Assembly (NCBI GenBank): GCA_023249405.1
Contig: JAHFCR010000019.1
Span: 1 to 49,002, forward strand
Direction of reading: 5' to 3'
DNA from: Peptococcaceae bacterium
Lineage (GTDB): Bacteria; Bacillota; DSM-12270; Thermacetogeniales; Thermacetogeniaceae
Length of the DNA stretch: 49,002 nt
In this document: positions 35,049 to 44,467 of the stretch, one piece after another
Numbering within the stretch: the first letter of the stretch is position 1
Layout: the number at the start of each line of letters is the position of its first letter
Notes under the pieces: generated by a model
What the model was told of the DNA's origin: nothing
Database searches by the model: none
Seen by the model: only the letters and a program-made list of their open reading frames with translations
Made by a program: the position numbers and the translations under genes

Positions 35049-36164
35049 TCATGCTGAGGCGCTGGATATGGCTCTGACTCCGAGAAAGCGGGCCACATCC
35101 TCGATTTCTGCTTCCAGACCCGGGCGTGTATCGGGGGCAAGGCTGCTGAATGGCTCGATGGCCACTTCCAGGTGATCCTTATGCCACTTGGTGCTCCACG
35201 TTCCCTGTACAAAGCCGTCCACCAACAGCGTCGGGCGGATCGCTCCGCCGCCGGAGTTGATGCGTTTGGCATGCTGCGGAGCGGAGATTAAATCGCGGTT
35301 GGCATACCCCAGCAGATAGGTGTCATAGGCAGGCAGCAGGCGTACGCTGGGAGAGTGGGCGGGTAGTTCGTCCAGCCATGAGATCTGCGTTTTGAGCATC
35401 CAGGCAGGCAATTCACCGATCGACACTGCGGTCAATTCGCCTGCGACGAGATTCCACGCTCTGCGTACCTTGCTGGCGTTAAGCCCGGACCAGGCGGCCA
35501 GGTCTTCAGGACCTGCCGGTCCGTAGGCGCTAAGATAACGGCGGGCGATAGCGGCCAGGGCGCCATCCTGCGTCAGGGAACGTCCCCGGTCAGTCCAATC
35601 ATCAATCAGTACGTAGGCCGGTTCATCGCCCCGATGCGGCCCCAGGCAGAGCACTCCTTCGAGCGCCGCCCTGCTGATGAGGTGGTAGAGCGCCTGGCCT
35701 TCGGCCACGATGTCATGGTCGCTCAAGTACCGGGCGATCTCGCTGCGGGTCAGGGGGCCATGGCTGGCCAGCGCCTCCCGGATTGCCTGGATGGCGGCAG
35801 CGCTGAAATTCTCATCCAGTCCTAGCTGTACATATCTCCGGCGGTTGGTCGCGATCCGGTCGGGGCCCAACAGCGGCAGCAGCCACCCGATGTCGTCCGC
35901 AGCCAGCAAATGCAGGGCGCCGCGCTGGCACCAGGTTCGTATCACAGAGCGCTCTTGCCAGAGGGCGCTCTCGACGCTGGCAGAGGTCGGCTCTACACTG
36001 CGGACCCGTACTGCGAGCATGGCTGCAGATAGATCCTGGGCCTGCAGCCCGCACACTTTCTGCACAACCTGTTCTACGGAAGAGGCAGCCTTCCGCCGGC
36101 ATTCCAGCCCCTGGGCGCGGGTCCGCAGCTGGCGCGCCTGATTATCGGATAGTGAAATGGTCAT
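35049..36164 (-). CDS. Winged-helix DNA-binding domain protein (AlkZ/HTH_42 family)
   Basis: 371 residues of the PF06224 type: N-terminal LQAQDLSAAMLAVRVR, a middle CQRGALHLLAADDIGWLLPLLGP, SEIARYLSDHDI wing segment, and C-terminal LLVDGFVQGTWS. Family members include AlkZ-like DNA glycosylases that unhook crosslinks (Streptomyces AlkZ, E. coli YcaQ/AlkX). Whether this protein keeps glycosylase activity depends on a QxQ/QxD catalytic motif that I cannot place confidently. The c-di-GMP riboswitch begins about 75 bases after its stop. Confidence 0.82.
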   Translation of the reverse strand: MTISLSDNQARQLRTRAQGLECRRKAASSVEQVVQKVCGLQAQDLSAAMLAVRVRSVEPTSASVESALWQERSVIRTWCQRGALHLLAADDIGWLLPLLGPDRIATNRRRYVQLGLDENFSAAAIQAIREALASHGPLTRSEIARYLSDHDIVAEGQALYHLISRAALEGVLCLGPHRGDEPAYVLIDDWTDRGRSLTQDGALAAIARRYLSAYGPAGPEDLAAWSGLNASKVRRAWNLVAGELTAVSIGELPAWMLKTQISWLDELPAHSPSVRLLPAYDTYLLGYANRDLISAPQHAKRINSGGGAIRPTLLVDGFVQGTWSTKWHKDHLEVAIEPFSSLAPDTRPGLEAEIEDVARFLGVRAISSASA

Positions 36165-36278
36165 CGGGTTGCTCCTTTATTTCTCGATCTTGATGCACAA
36201 GATTCGGGGATTGACTCAATCAGATAGCAATATTAAGCCTTTCCATTTTGATTCCATTGTAACATAAACATATTCTTG

Positions 36279-36407
36279 ATTCAGGCGGGGGTTTAATCTC
36301 ACCTGAATTTTAGAAGATGCCATCCCGCCCAAAGGGTACCCGGGTACCCAGTCCAGCGGAGGTTAGCTATCGGATAGTGCCGTCGGCACTATCCGATAGC
36401 TAACCTC
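36279..36407 (+). repeat. Dispersed structured repeat, copy B
   Basis: GATTCAGGCGGGGG folds on CACCTGAAT; TTAGAAGATG, ATCCCGCC and two GGGTACCC palindromes follow; it ends in GGTTAGCTATCGGAT. It lies between divergent genes (winged helix, flavin reductase). The remaining bases of this 380-base gap (36165-36278 and 36408-36546) contain no gene I can support. Confidence 0.6.
36359..36407. repeat. Perfect 23-bp palindrome with 3-base loop
   Basis: Left arm 36359-36381 (GAGGTTAGCTATCGGATAGTGCC) and right arm 36385-36407 are exact reverse complements separated by GTC. The arm contains the GGTTAGCTATCGGAT end motif of the dispersed repeat, so the palindrome looks like two element ends joined head to head. 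It could also act as a strong bidirectional hairpin. Confidence 0.9.
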
Positions 36408-36546
36408 ATCCAATACATGCCGGACTCCGTCAAATCTTTTTTAACATTGAAGGAACCTGATGGCGGGAAGCAGTATATAAATAATGAGTATTGATTGACT
36501 TGGCAGAGCATCCAAATCAATCTGGCGCCGGTCGCGCCGAAAGGTA

Positions 36547-37155
36547 GTGGTATCATTGCTAATAACAGCAATTAATGGCAGCCCTAATCATGACGGCAAT
36601 ACCTCCCTGCTGCTGCGGGAGGCGCTGGCAGCAGCCCGGGAGTTGGGGGCGGAGACCCGGCTGCTCAACGTGGCGGAGGTGCTGGCTGACCTTGATCAGC
36701 CTTTCTGCGAAGTCTGCTCCAACCCCTGTAATGCTGCCTGCGCCGAGGGCAACAGGCTGGGCGAGGCGCTTGACCTGTTGCGACAGGTAGATGGCCTGAT
36801 CATCGGCAGTCCGGTTTACTTCGGCACTATTACCGGCCAACTGGCTGCCTTCTGGGACAAGACCAGGACGATCCGCCGGGACCGGGCCCTGCTCAACGTG
36901 GTGGGCGGCGCGGTGTCGGTGGCCGGTTCCCGCTTCGGCGGACAGGAGACCACGATCAAAGCAGTCCATGACTTGATGCTGGTACAGGGACTGATCATCG
37001 TCGGGGACGGGCACCGGGAGTTTGATTGCGGCCACCAGGGCGTCTGCTCTCAGCAGCCATCCGGAAGCGACGTCAATGCCATTGACCGGACACGGATTCT
37101 CGCCAGGCGCATCGTCGAAGTGGCCCGGGCGACCGAGGGCTTGAGACACCGCTAA
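36547..37155 (+). CDS. NADPH-dependent FMN reductase / flavodoxin-fold protein
   Basis: 202 residues: NGSPNHDGNTSLLLREAL phosphate-binding loop near residue 10, an EVCSNPCNAACAE cysteine cluster near 55-66, IIGSPVYFGTITGQLAAFWDKT near 87, and VGGAVSVAGSRFGGQETT near 120. This is the iron-sulfur flavoprotein/NADPH-dependent FMN reductase group common in anaerobes, which reduces quinones or other acceptors with FMN. The Cys cluster could hold an Fe-S centre, as in archaeal Isf, though the spacing is not the strict motif. GTG start with AAAGG close upstream. Confidence 0.85.
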   Translation: MVSLLITAINGSPNHDGNTSLLLREALAAARELGAETRLLNVAEVLADLDQPFCEVCSNPCNAACAEGNRLGEALDLLRQVDGLIIGSPVYFGTITGQLAAFWDKTRTIRRDRALLNVVGGAVSVAGSRFGGQETTIKAVHDLMLVQGLIIVGDGHREFDCGHQGVCSQQPSGSDVNAIDRTRILARRIVEVARATEGLRHR

Positions 37156-37248
37156 AATGGTGGTTGGTTCCGCGCCTGCCCTTGGGGCAGTAATTGCCTT
37201 CCAACGACCAACGACCTATGTCCCACGACCATCATGGGAGGCGATTTT

Positions 37249-38295
37249 GTGTCTTATCCGAATATCAGGCAGGAGATTGAAGAGCGGGAGAAGACATACT
37301 TCTCCCGCTATGCGGCCCTGAGCGCCAATTCTCGCGGGCGCCTCATCTATGAGGAGCCCTGCCTGGTGAGGACAGACTACCAGCGCGACCGGGACCGGAT
37401 CATCCATTCCAAATCCTTTCGCCGCCTGAAGCATAAGACCCAGGTCTTCATCGCCCCGGAGGGCGACCACTACCGGACGCGCCTGACCCATACCCTGGAG
37501 GTGGCCCAGATCTCCCGGACCATCGCCCGGGCGCTACGGTTGAATGAGGACCTGACCGAGGCGATTGCCCTGGGACACGATCTCGGCCACACTCCCTTCG
37601 GGCATGCCGGGGAGGAGGCCCTGGGCGAGGTCTACCCGGCCGGTTTTCATCACAACGAGCAGAGCCTGCGCATCGTCGACCGGCTGGAGGGGGAGGGTGG
37701 CCTCAACCTGACCTGGGAGGTGCGGGACGGTATTCTGCATCATACAGGGCACGGCTTGCCGTTCACTCAGGAAGGGCAGATCGTCAGGATTGCCGATCGG
37801 ATCGCCTATATCAACCACGACATCGATGATGCACTGAGGGCGGGAGTCATCCAACATGAGGATCTGCCGCCGGAATGCATAATGGTACTTGGCGATCGCC
37901 ACCGTTCCCGAATCAATGCCATGGTTATGAGTATGGTGGAGCACAGCCTGGACCAGCCGGAGATCCGGATGGGTGTGGAGGCCCAGCGGGCAACGGACGC
38001 CCTGCGCAGCTTCCTGTTCGATCGGGTCTACATCGGTTCTCTGGCCAAGAAGGAGGAACAGAAGGCCCGTAGGATTATCAAGATTCTCTACCAGTATTAC
38101 GTGCAGGATCCGTCTGCCCTTCCCGAGGATCAGCGCCAGAAGATTCCGGACGAGGGCGTGGAACGGTGCGTGGTGGATTACGTGGCAGGGATGACTGACC
38201 ACTTTGCCATCAAGATGTTTGAGGTCTATTTCTTGCCCTTCTCCTGGCCATTTACCGAGGATGAACTCAGCCTCAAACAGTTCTATCCCCGGTAG
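37249..38295 (+). CDS. dgt: dGTPase-like HD-domain triphosphohydrolase
   Basis: 348 residues: RDRDRIIHSKSFRRLKHKTQVFIAPEGDHYRTRLTHTLEVAQISRTIARAL, with the HD metal ligands in RLTHTLE and LGHDLGHTPFGHAGE, and later HHNEQSLR. It hydrolyses dGTP or other dNTPs to nucleoside and triphosphate. GTG start at 37249 has GGGAGGCG 5 bases upstream; an ATG five codons earlier overlaps that site. It precedes dnaG and sigA, as often in Peptococcaceae. Confidence 0.9.
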   Translation: MSYPNIRQEIEEREKTYFSRYAALSANSRGRLIYEEPCLVRTDYQRDRDRIIHSKSFRRLKHKTQVFIAPEGDHYRTRLTHTLEVAQISRTIARALRLNEDLTEAIALGHDLGHTPFGHAGEEALGEVYPAGFHHNEQSLRIVDRLEGEGGLNLTWEVRDGILHHTGHGLPFTQEGQIVRIADRIAYINHDIDDALRAGVIQHEDLPPECIMVLGDRHRSRINAMVMSMVEHSLDQPEIRMGVEAQRATDALRSFLFDRVYIGSLAKKEEQKARRIIKILYQYYVQDPSALPEDQRQKIPDEGVERCVVDYVAGMTDHFAIKMFEVYFLPFSWPFTEDELSLKQFYPR

Positions 38296-38412
38296 TTGGA
38301 ATAAGCAGGAACTGTCGGAAAAAATGGCGAATTGATCATCTGCCTGTCCTTAACCGGCCGGGACGATGACCGGCAGCTTGGATAATCATGACTGGCATGA
38401 GGTGGTTTGTAG

Positions 38413-40233
38413 ATGGCGGGCCTGGTGCCTACGGATTTTATAGAGACGGTCCGGAGCCGGACCGACATCGTCGAACTGATCAGCGAGTACGTGATGCTGA
38501 AGCGGACTGGCCAGAACTACCTGGGATTGTGTCCCTTCCACCAGGAGAAGACACCGTCCTTCACGGTGTCGCCGTCCAAGCAGATCTTCTACTGTTTTGG
38601 CTGCAGCGCAGGTGGCAGCGCCTTCAACTTTTTGATGAAGCGGGACCACCTCACCTTCCACGAGGCGGTAGAGGTGCTGGCACGCCGTCTTGGCCTGGAG
38701 TTGCCGGAACCGGTGGGTACTCACTCTGGCGGGCGGCTGCAGTCAGAGCGTGACCGTCGTGAAAGCTATGACCTGAATGCGCAGGCGGCGGCCTATTATC
38801 ATCAAACTCTGATCGGGGACCGGGGGTCCGACCAGGCCCGTGCCTACCTGTCCAAACGGGGGTTGCGCCCACAGACCTGGGACCAGTTTATGCTGGGGTT
38901 TGCCCCGGCTTCCGGCCAAGCTCTGCTGGATGCTTTCACTAAAAAGGGTTTGGAGACGCAGGCTCTGTCAACGGCAGGCCTGCTGGTCAGCAGGCAGAAT
39001 GGTGTGCAGGACCGCTTTCGTGGCCGGATCATCTTTCCGATCTATGACGCTCAAGGGCGTTGCCTGGGCTTCGGCGGCCGTGCCCTGGGGGATGAGCAGC
39101 CGAAATACCTGAACTCCCCCGAGACCAGCACATTCAGCAAGAGTCACAGCCTTTACGGCCTGAACTTTGCGCTGGCGGGCATCAGGGAACAGGGCCAGGC
39201 CCTGGTGGTAGAGGGCTACATGGACTGTATCACCGCCCATCAGCATGGCTTCACCAACGCCGTAGCCTCCCTTGGCACCGCCTTCACCCACGATCAGGCG
39301 AGGCTCCTGGTGCGTTACACCAAGGAAGTAGCGCTCTCCTTTGACCGCGATGCTGCCGGTTCGGCAGCTTCTCTGAGGGGCGCCGAATACCTCCAGGAGC
39401 TAGGAGCACATGTTTACGTCCTGGACTTTCCAGATGCCAAGGACCCGGATGAATTTCTGCGGGAGCGTGGCCGGGAGGCTTTTGCCGCCGTACTGCGGGA
39501 CCATAGGCTGCCCTTTTTCGAGTTTCGGCTGGAGCAGTTGCTGCAACAACATGACCCGGCCACGGTCTACGGAAAGGCGGAGATCGTCGGCAGCATCCTG
39601 GAGGAGCTGGCCCGCTTTGACAATATCGTCGAGCGTAACGGGTATATCAGGCTGGTGGCGGAGCGCCTGAGCGTCTCAGAGGAGACAATCTGGAAAGAAC
39701 TGCTCCGCAACCCGAATAAAAGGGCAAGAAAGGATAGAATTGCAAAAAATAGATATAATATGGAACAGGGCAAACAGGCTTTCGCCTCACCCGACGGTTC
39801 TGCTGCTGAGATTGCCAGGCGCGGTCTCTTCCGGTTCATGTGCCAGGACCGGGATGTGTGGGAGCGGGTGCGGCAGGAGTTGGGCTTTGCTGTTTTTGAG
39901 GGCAATTTGGGACGATTCGTGAAAGCTATTGCAGAGAGCGGTTGGGGTAGCCCTGCCGCTATCTTGGAGAATATGCCGGAGGGTGACCAGGCGGAACTGG
40001 CTGCCCTGCTGATGACCGGTGATGACCAGGAGATTCCGCCTCAGCAACAGGAACGATTGATGTTGGACTACCTGGTGGCAATAAAGCGGGAACAGTTGAA
40101 CAAGGAGATAGCTGTAAGAAGTTCCGAACTGCAAGAGTATAGAAAGAATGAAGATAAAGCAGGAATTATGGGTGTCCTGGCAGAATTAGATAGACTATAT
40201 AAAGATCTTCAGGCCCTGAAAAATACAGGGTAA
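38413..40233 (+). CDS. dnaG: DNA primase
   Basis: 606 residues: CHC2 zinc domain (CPFHQEKTPSF and CFGCSAGG, residues 38-66), RNA polymerase core with TOPRIM (VVEGYMDCITAHQHG near 270; FDRDAAG near 315), and a C-terminal DnaB-interacting region. It makes RNA primers at the replication fork. AGGTGG precedes the ATG. It leads into sigA 65 bases later, the classic macromolecular-synthesis operon order. Confidence 0.97.
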   Translation: MAGLVPTDFIETVRSRTDIVELISEYVMLKRTGQNYLGLCPFHQEKTPSFTVSPSKQIFYCFGCSAGGSAFNFLMKRDHLTFHEAVEVLARRLGLELPEPVGTHSGGRLQSERDRRESYDLNAQAAAYYHQTLIGDRGSDQARAYLSKRGLRPQTWDQFMLGFAPASGQALLDAFTKKGLETQALSTAGLLVSRQNGVQDRFRGRIIFPIYDAQGRCLGFGGRALGDEQPKYLNSPETSTFSKSHSLYGLNFALAGIREQGQALVVEGYMDCITAHQHGFTNAVASLGTAFTHDQARLLVRYTKEVALSFDRDAAGSAASLRGAEYLQELGAHVYVLDFPDAKDPDEFLRERGREAFAAVLRDHRLPFFEFRLEQLLQQHDPATVYGKAEIVGSILEELARFDNIVERNGYIRLVAERLSVSEETIWKELLRNPNKRARKDRIAKNRYNMEQGKQAFASPDGSAAEIARRGLFRFMCQDRDVWERVRQELGFAVFEGNLGRFVKAIAESGWGSPAAILENMPEGDQAELAALLMTGDDQEIPPQQQERLMLDYLVAIKREQLNKEIAVRSSELQEYRKNEDKAGIMGVLAELDRLYKDLQALKNTG

Positions 40234-40298
40234 TCAGAAAGGCACTGCCAGCGGGGCTGGGAATTATGGTTCACATCGAGTGAAAGGAGGGAAGACCA

Positions 40299-41399
40299 TT
40301 GAAAGATGAAGAACTAAAGATTGATGCTGTAAAAGACTTGATCCAGCGCGGCAAGAAGAAAGGCAATCTGTCCTATCAGGAAATTATGGATGCGTTGCAG
40401 GGGTTTGAACTGACCCCCGACCAGATAGATGATATTTACGAGCAATTCGGGTCGCTGGGCATCGAGATTCTGCAGGAAGGCGATGGTCAGGCCCTCACAA
40501 AAGACACGGAGGCTGCCCCTGCGGAGGAGGATGCCGAGATCGAGATCGATCTCTCTATTCCAGAGGGGATCGCCATTGATGATCCGGTCCGCATGTACCT
40601 CAAGGAGATCGGGCGTATCCCCCTGCTCACCGCTGAGGAGGAGATCCAGCTAGCCAAGCTGATCGAGGATGGCGACGAAGATGCCAAGCGACGTCTGGCT
40701 GAGGCCAATCTGCGGCTGGTAGTGAGTATCGCCAAGCGTTACGTCGGCCGCGGCATGCTATTCCTGGACCTGATCCAGGAGGGCAACCTTGGCCTGATCA
40801 AGGCAGTGGAAAAGTTCGACTTTCGCAAGGGATTCAAGTTCAGCACTTACGCTACCTGGTGGATCCGCCAGGCGATCACCAGAGCGATCGCCGACCAGGC
40901 TCGCACCATTCGCATTCCGGTGCACATGGTGGAGACGATCAACAAGCTGGTTCGTGTCTCCAGACAACTGCTGCAGGAGCAAGGGCGCGACCCCACTCCC
41001 GAGGAGATCGCCTGGGAGATGGATATGTCCGTTGACCGGGTGCGGGAGATCATGAAGATCGCCCAGGAACCGGTATCTCTGGAGACCCCCATCGGAGAGG
41101 AAGAGGACAGCCACCTGGGAGACTTTATCGAGGACGAGGATGCCCTGGCGCCGGCGGAGGCCGCATCCTTTATCCTGCTTAAAGAGCAGTTGGAAGAGGT
41201 TCTGGAGACCCTGACACCCAGAGAAAAGGAAGTGCTCAGGCTGCGCTTCGGGTTGGACGATGGCAAGGCGCGTACCCTGGAGGAGGTCGGACAGCGGTTC
41301 CGGGTCACCAGGGAGCGGATCAGGCAGATCGAAGCCAAGGCCTTGCGCAAGCTGCGACACCCCAGCCGCAGCAAGAAACTGAAGGATTACCTGGAATAA
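40299..41399 (+). CDS. sigA: Primary sigma factor SigA/RpoD
   Basis: 366 residues with region 1.1 ([25 protein letters not shown]), 1.2 ([18 protein letters not shown]), 2 ([62 protein letters not shown]), 3 and 4.2 ([33 protein letters not shown]). It directs RNA polymerase to housekeeping promoters. TTG start with AAAGGAGG 9 bases upstream, so low-rate initiation may be part of its control. A terminator follows. Confidence 0.98.
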   Translation: MKDEELKIDAVKDLIQRGKKKGNLSYQEIMDALQGFELTPDQIDDIYEQFGSLGIEILQEGDGQALTKDTEAAPAEEDAEIEIDLSIPEGIAIDDPVRMYLKEIGRIPLLTAEEEIQLAKLIEDGDEDAKRRLAEANLRLVVSIAKRYVGRGMLFLDLIQEGNLGLIKAVEKFDFRKGFKFSTYATWWIRQAITRAIADQARTIRIPVHMVETINKLVRVSRQLLQEQGRDPTPEEIAWEMDMSVDRVREIMKIAQEPVSLETPIGEEEDSHLGDFIEDEDALAPAEAASFILLKEQLEEVLETLTPREKEVLRLRFGLDDGKARTLEEVGQRFRVTRERIRQIEAKALRKLRHPSRSKKLKDYLE

Positions 41400-41436
41400 A
41401 AAGGCCCCCGCTCCGAAGCCGGAAGGGGGGCTTTTA
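41398..41436 (+). terminator. Terminator after sigA
   Basis: AAAGGCCCCC pairs with GGGGGGCTTT (one mismatch) followed by TTACTT. The 268 bases after it, up to the SGNH gene, are AT-rich and hold nothing else I can support beyond probable promoter sequence. Confidence 0.8.
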
Positions 41437-41704
41437 CTTAACGTGTCTGCTTGCACGGTCACGGCTGTCATCTGCGCCTGCAACCATGAACAGCCCGCTG
41501 ACAAATTTTACAGAATAATTTTATCAAATTGTAAGATCTGTTGATGCGGGAACAGTATTATAATCAGATCGTTAGAGAAAAACGCGGCTTCAGAACAGCA
41601 TCAGTGAAATATATTGGCAAATCATGCCATGTTAGTCGCCTTGTCGAAATAAACTGTTATTAGCTGTTTATTATCTCTGAATTTAAGGTTAGGTCGTTGC
41701 CAAA

Positions 41705-42439
41705 ATGATCGGTCCCAGAGCATTTGCCGCATCGTCGGTTTTGGTTATATTGACGCTAGTGATAGGCACCCTAGTGGTTGTTGACCCCGGCCGCAACGTT
41801 CATGAAAACCCGGCTTTATCGAGCGTTTCCGGAGCCCCCGCCGCTGATCGCCAGGTCGGTCCGGCGCCGGTCTCTTCCGACGATCAAAATACAGCCGACC
41901 CAGCGCCCGGTGATTATAAAAAGATCTTCAGGCGCGACCTATTCATGGGTGATTCCGTGACCCAGGGTCTGGTCTTTTTCGATTTTTTAGATGACTCCAC
42001 GGTGCTTGCCAAGTTAGGCCTCAATCTGGTGACGGCCAGGGATGAGCTTGGTAAAGTGGGCCTGGCCCAGCCCGACAAGATTTTTATCCTGTTCGGGGAG
42101 AACGATCTCAACTATTATCCCGATAATCACCAGCTTATCGATAGCTATGCAGGGTTTATCCGGGCAGTCAAAGAAAGGTCGCCTCGCTCCGATATCTATG
42201 TCCAATCCGTGCTGCCGATCGCTGCCAAGGCAGAAGCCGGCAATCCAAACCTCAATAACGCCCGTATTGATGAGGTCGACATCGCTCTGAGAGGGATGGC
42301 CCGTGATGAGGGCGCTCATTACCTCGATCTGACAGCAATCTTGAAAAACAGGGATGATCTTTATCAGCCTGACGGCAAACACTTCGAGGAACAATTCTAT
42401 AAGCTGTGGCTGGATTACCTGGTAAAAAACGTGAAGTAG
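41705..42439 (+). CDS. SGNH/GDSL-type hydrolase, membrane-anchored
   Basis: 244 residues: N-terminal signal/anchor (about 8-27), a Pro/Ala-rich linker, then an SGNH fold with block I GDS (Ser84), block III GEND near 125 and block V DGKH (Asp223, His226), a complete Ser-His-Asp triad with an Asn in the oxyanion position. Acting outside the membrane, it should add or remove acetyl groups on a polysaccharide. It opens a four-gene set with DUF4358, MBOAT and DHHW genes. No clear ribosome-binding site; the ATG was chosen by the signal sequence. Confidence 0.82.
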   Translation: MIGPRAFAASSVLVILTLVIGTLVVVDPGRNVHENPALSSVSGAPAADRQVGPAPVSSDDQNTADPAPGDYKKIFRRDLFMGDSVTQGLVFFDFLDDSTVLAKLGLNLVTARDELGKVGLAQPDKIFILFGENDLNYYPDNHQLIDSYAGFIRAVKERSPRSDIYVQSVLPIAAKAEAGNPNLNNARIDEVDIALRGMARDEGAHYLDLTAILKNRDDLYQPDGKHFEEQFYKLWLDYLVKNVK

Positions 42440-42469
42440 ACATAATTATTGCTGGAGAGGATGCTGCAA

Positions 42470-42979
42470 ATGCCCAAGATACCTGATAGAATGCACGAAA
42501 GATCTATGACGAATATTGCCGTCCTAGTCTTGTCGGCAGTTTTTATAGCCGCCGTGGCCGCTGGCTGCTCCACTCCCAGAACGGTATCCCACCAGCCGCC
42601 GGTCAGCGAGATCAGCGACAAGATCGCTCAGGCTGTTGATCTATCGGCTATGAAAGCAGGAGACAGCAGCAAGCTGCAAAAATTATACGGCATCAATGCG
42701 GACAAGCTGGACGGTTTTGCGCTCTATACCGCACCCTCCAATGTCAAGGCTGACGAGCTGGTCGTGCTGAAAGTGAAAGACGCCGGCGATGTCGATGCTA
42801 TCAAAGACAACATAGCCAAGAAAGTTGACAGCCAGGCCGCCAGTTTTAAAGACTATCTTCCGGAGCAGTACTATCTGATCGAACAGCATGTTCTAAAATC
42901 TAGCGGCAACTATGTTCTTCTGGCGATCTCCAAGGATACCGCCGGAATTGAAGCCGCTTTTGACGATTCCCTAAAATAG
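42470..42979 (+). CDS. DUF4358-family lipoprotein
   Basis: 169 residues with a lipoprotein signal peptide and lipobox AAGC (Cys33), so probably tethered on the outer face of the membrane. The DUF4358 domain follows (LYGINADKLDGFALYTAPSNVKADELVVLKVKD; KDYLPEQYYLIEQHVLKSSGNYVLLAIS). DUF4358 genes are typically beside MBOAT/DHHW genes in Clostridia, as here; a role in secretion or acetylation is inferred from that. ATG 42470 has GGAGAGG 9 bases upstream; an upstream ATG and TTG sit on that site. Confidence 0.78.
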   Translation: MPKIPDRMHERSMTNIAVLVLSAVFIAAVAAGCSTPRTVSHQPPVSEISDKIAQAVDLSAMKAGDSSKLQKLYGINADKLDGFALYTAPSNVKADELVVLKVKDAGDVDAIKDNIAKKVDSQAASFKDYLPEQYYLIEQHVLKSSGNYVLLAISKDTAGIEAAFDDSLK

Positions 42980-43018
42980 AGAAAATGCCTTACATCAACT
43001 TCTAATGGGGCTTGAGAC

Positions 43019-44425
43019 GTGGTTTTTAGCAGCCTGGTCTTCATTTTTGTTTTTTTGCCGATCACCATCGCCGCCTACTATATAGCGCCGAAGTCTCTGA
43101 GAAACGTTTTCCTGCTTATCGCCAGCCTGGTTTTCTATGCCTGGGGTGAGCCGGTATATATAGTATTGATGGTCTTCAGCATTCTGGTCAGCTATACCGG
43201 TGGTCTGCTGATCGACAGCTATAGGAAACGGCGGCTGATAGCCCAGATATTTTTTATTACCGCCATGGTGATCAATCTGGGATTGCTGTGCTTCTTCAAG
43301 TATTACGGTTTCATCCTGGCCAATATCAATCACTTGACCAGCCTCCACATGGCTTCGGCGGCTCTTCCCCTGCCCCTGGGGATTTCTTTTTACACCTTCC
43401 AGAGCATTTCCTACCTCATCGATATCTATCGGGGAAAGGTGCCGGTACAAAAAAATATCATCACCTTCGGCATGTACAAGAGTATGTTTCCTCAACTGGT
43501 GGCCGGTCCGATAGTAAAGTACGTCGATATTTTTCAGGAATTGGACCGCCGCAATGAAAGCCTGGGGTTATTCGGCGAGGGCGCCGAACTTTTTATCATT
43601 GGCCTGGCTAAGAAAGTGCTGCTCGCAAACAATATCGCCCTGCTCTGGAAAACGATCAACGCCATGCCCATGGGAGAGCTGTCGGTGCTCTCCGCCTGGC
43701 TGGGGATCGTTGCCTTCACCTTTCAGATCTACTTCGATTTCAGCGGCTATACAGATATGGCCCTTGGCCTGGGAAAAATGCTGGGCTTCCATCTCCCGCA
43801 AAATTTTAACTACCCTTACGTATCCAGAACGGTAACAGAGTTCTGGCGCCGGTGGCATATCTCACTCGGATCCTGGTTTCGGGAATATGTCTACATTCCA
43901 CTTGGCGGCAACCGGGAAGGTCTAGTCAAACAATTGAGGAACCTGATCGTGGTCTGGTTCTTAACCGGACTCTGGCATGGCGCCAGCTGGAATTTCGTGT
44001 TGTGGGGGCTGTATTTCGGAGCCTTCGTGACGGCGGAAAAGCTGTTCCTGATCAGGTGGCTGGAACACAGGCCGCGGTGGCTCGGCCATATCTACACCAT
44101 GCTGGTGGTTATGGTGGGCTGGGTATTGTTCGAGTATGAGAGCCTGGGGCAGGCCGCCCGCTTTATCGGCAGGCTGTTCGGATATGGCTCTCCTGCGCTG
44201 TGGGATGGCAATGGACTGTATTATCTGTATACCAACGGAGTGCTGTTGTTGGTGCTGGCGCTCTGCTCAACGCCGCTGGCCGGCGCCCTGTCCCGTACCG
44301 TGGCCAGGCGGCTGGGCACGGCTAGCGCTGTGGTGATACCCGTAGTGTATATGGGGCTCCTGCTTCTCTGCACCGCCTATCTGGTCAATGAAAGCTACAA
44401 CCCCTTTTTGTACTTCCGGTTTTAG
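43019..44425 (+). CDS. MBOAT-family O-acyltransferase (AlgI-like)
   Basis: 468 residues, about ten membrane helices. AlgI-type hallmarks: FQSISYLIDIYRG near 125, FDFSGYTDMALGLGKMLGF near 240, FWRRWHISLGSWFREYVYIPLGGNREG near 280, and LTGLWHGASWNFVLWGLYFG with the presumed catalytic His near 320. It moves acetyl groups across the membrane for O-acetylation of an exopolysaccharide, working with the DHHW and SGNH partners encoded next to it. GTG start. Confidence 0.93.
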   Translation: MVFSSLVFIFVFLPITIAAYYIAPKSLRNVFLLIASLVFYAWGEPVYIVLMVFSILVSYTGGLLIDSYRKRRLIAQIFFITAMVINLGLLCFFKYYGFILANINHLTSLHMASAALPLPLGISFYTFQSISYLIDIYRGKVPVQKNIITFGMYKSMFPQLVAGPIVKYVDIFQELDRRNESLGLFGEGAELFIIGLAKKVLLANNIALLWKTINAMPMGELSVLSAWLGIVAFTFQIYFDFSGYTDMALGLGKMLGFHLPQNFNYPYVSRTVTEFWRRWHISLGSWFREYVYIPLGGNREGLVKQLRNLIVVWFLTGLWHGASWNFVLWGLYFGAFVTAEKLFLIRWLEHRPRWLGHIYTMLVVMVGWVLFEYESLGQAARFIGRLFGYGSPALWDGNGLYYLYTNGVLLLVLALCSTPLAGALSRTVARRLGTASAVVIPVVYMGLLLLCTAYLVNESYNPFLYFRF

Positions 44426-44467
44426 TCATCCCGGGTGGGGTATTTTACACAATTGAGCGGGGGAACT

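Noticed and set aside
39740-39762. Internal promoter TTGCAA...TATAAT in dnaG for sigA
   Set aside because: The spacing is about 9 bases, far from 17; codons explain the AT-rich run.
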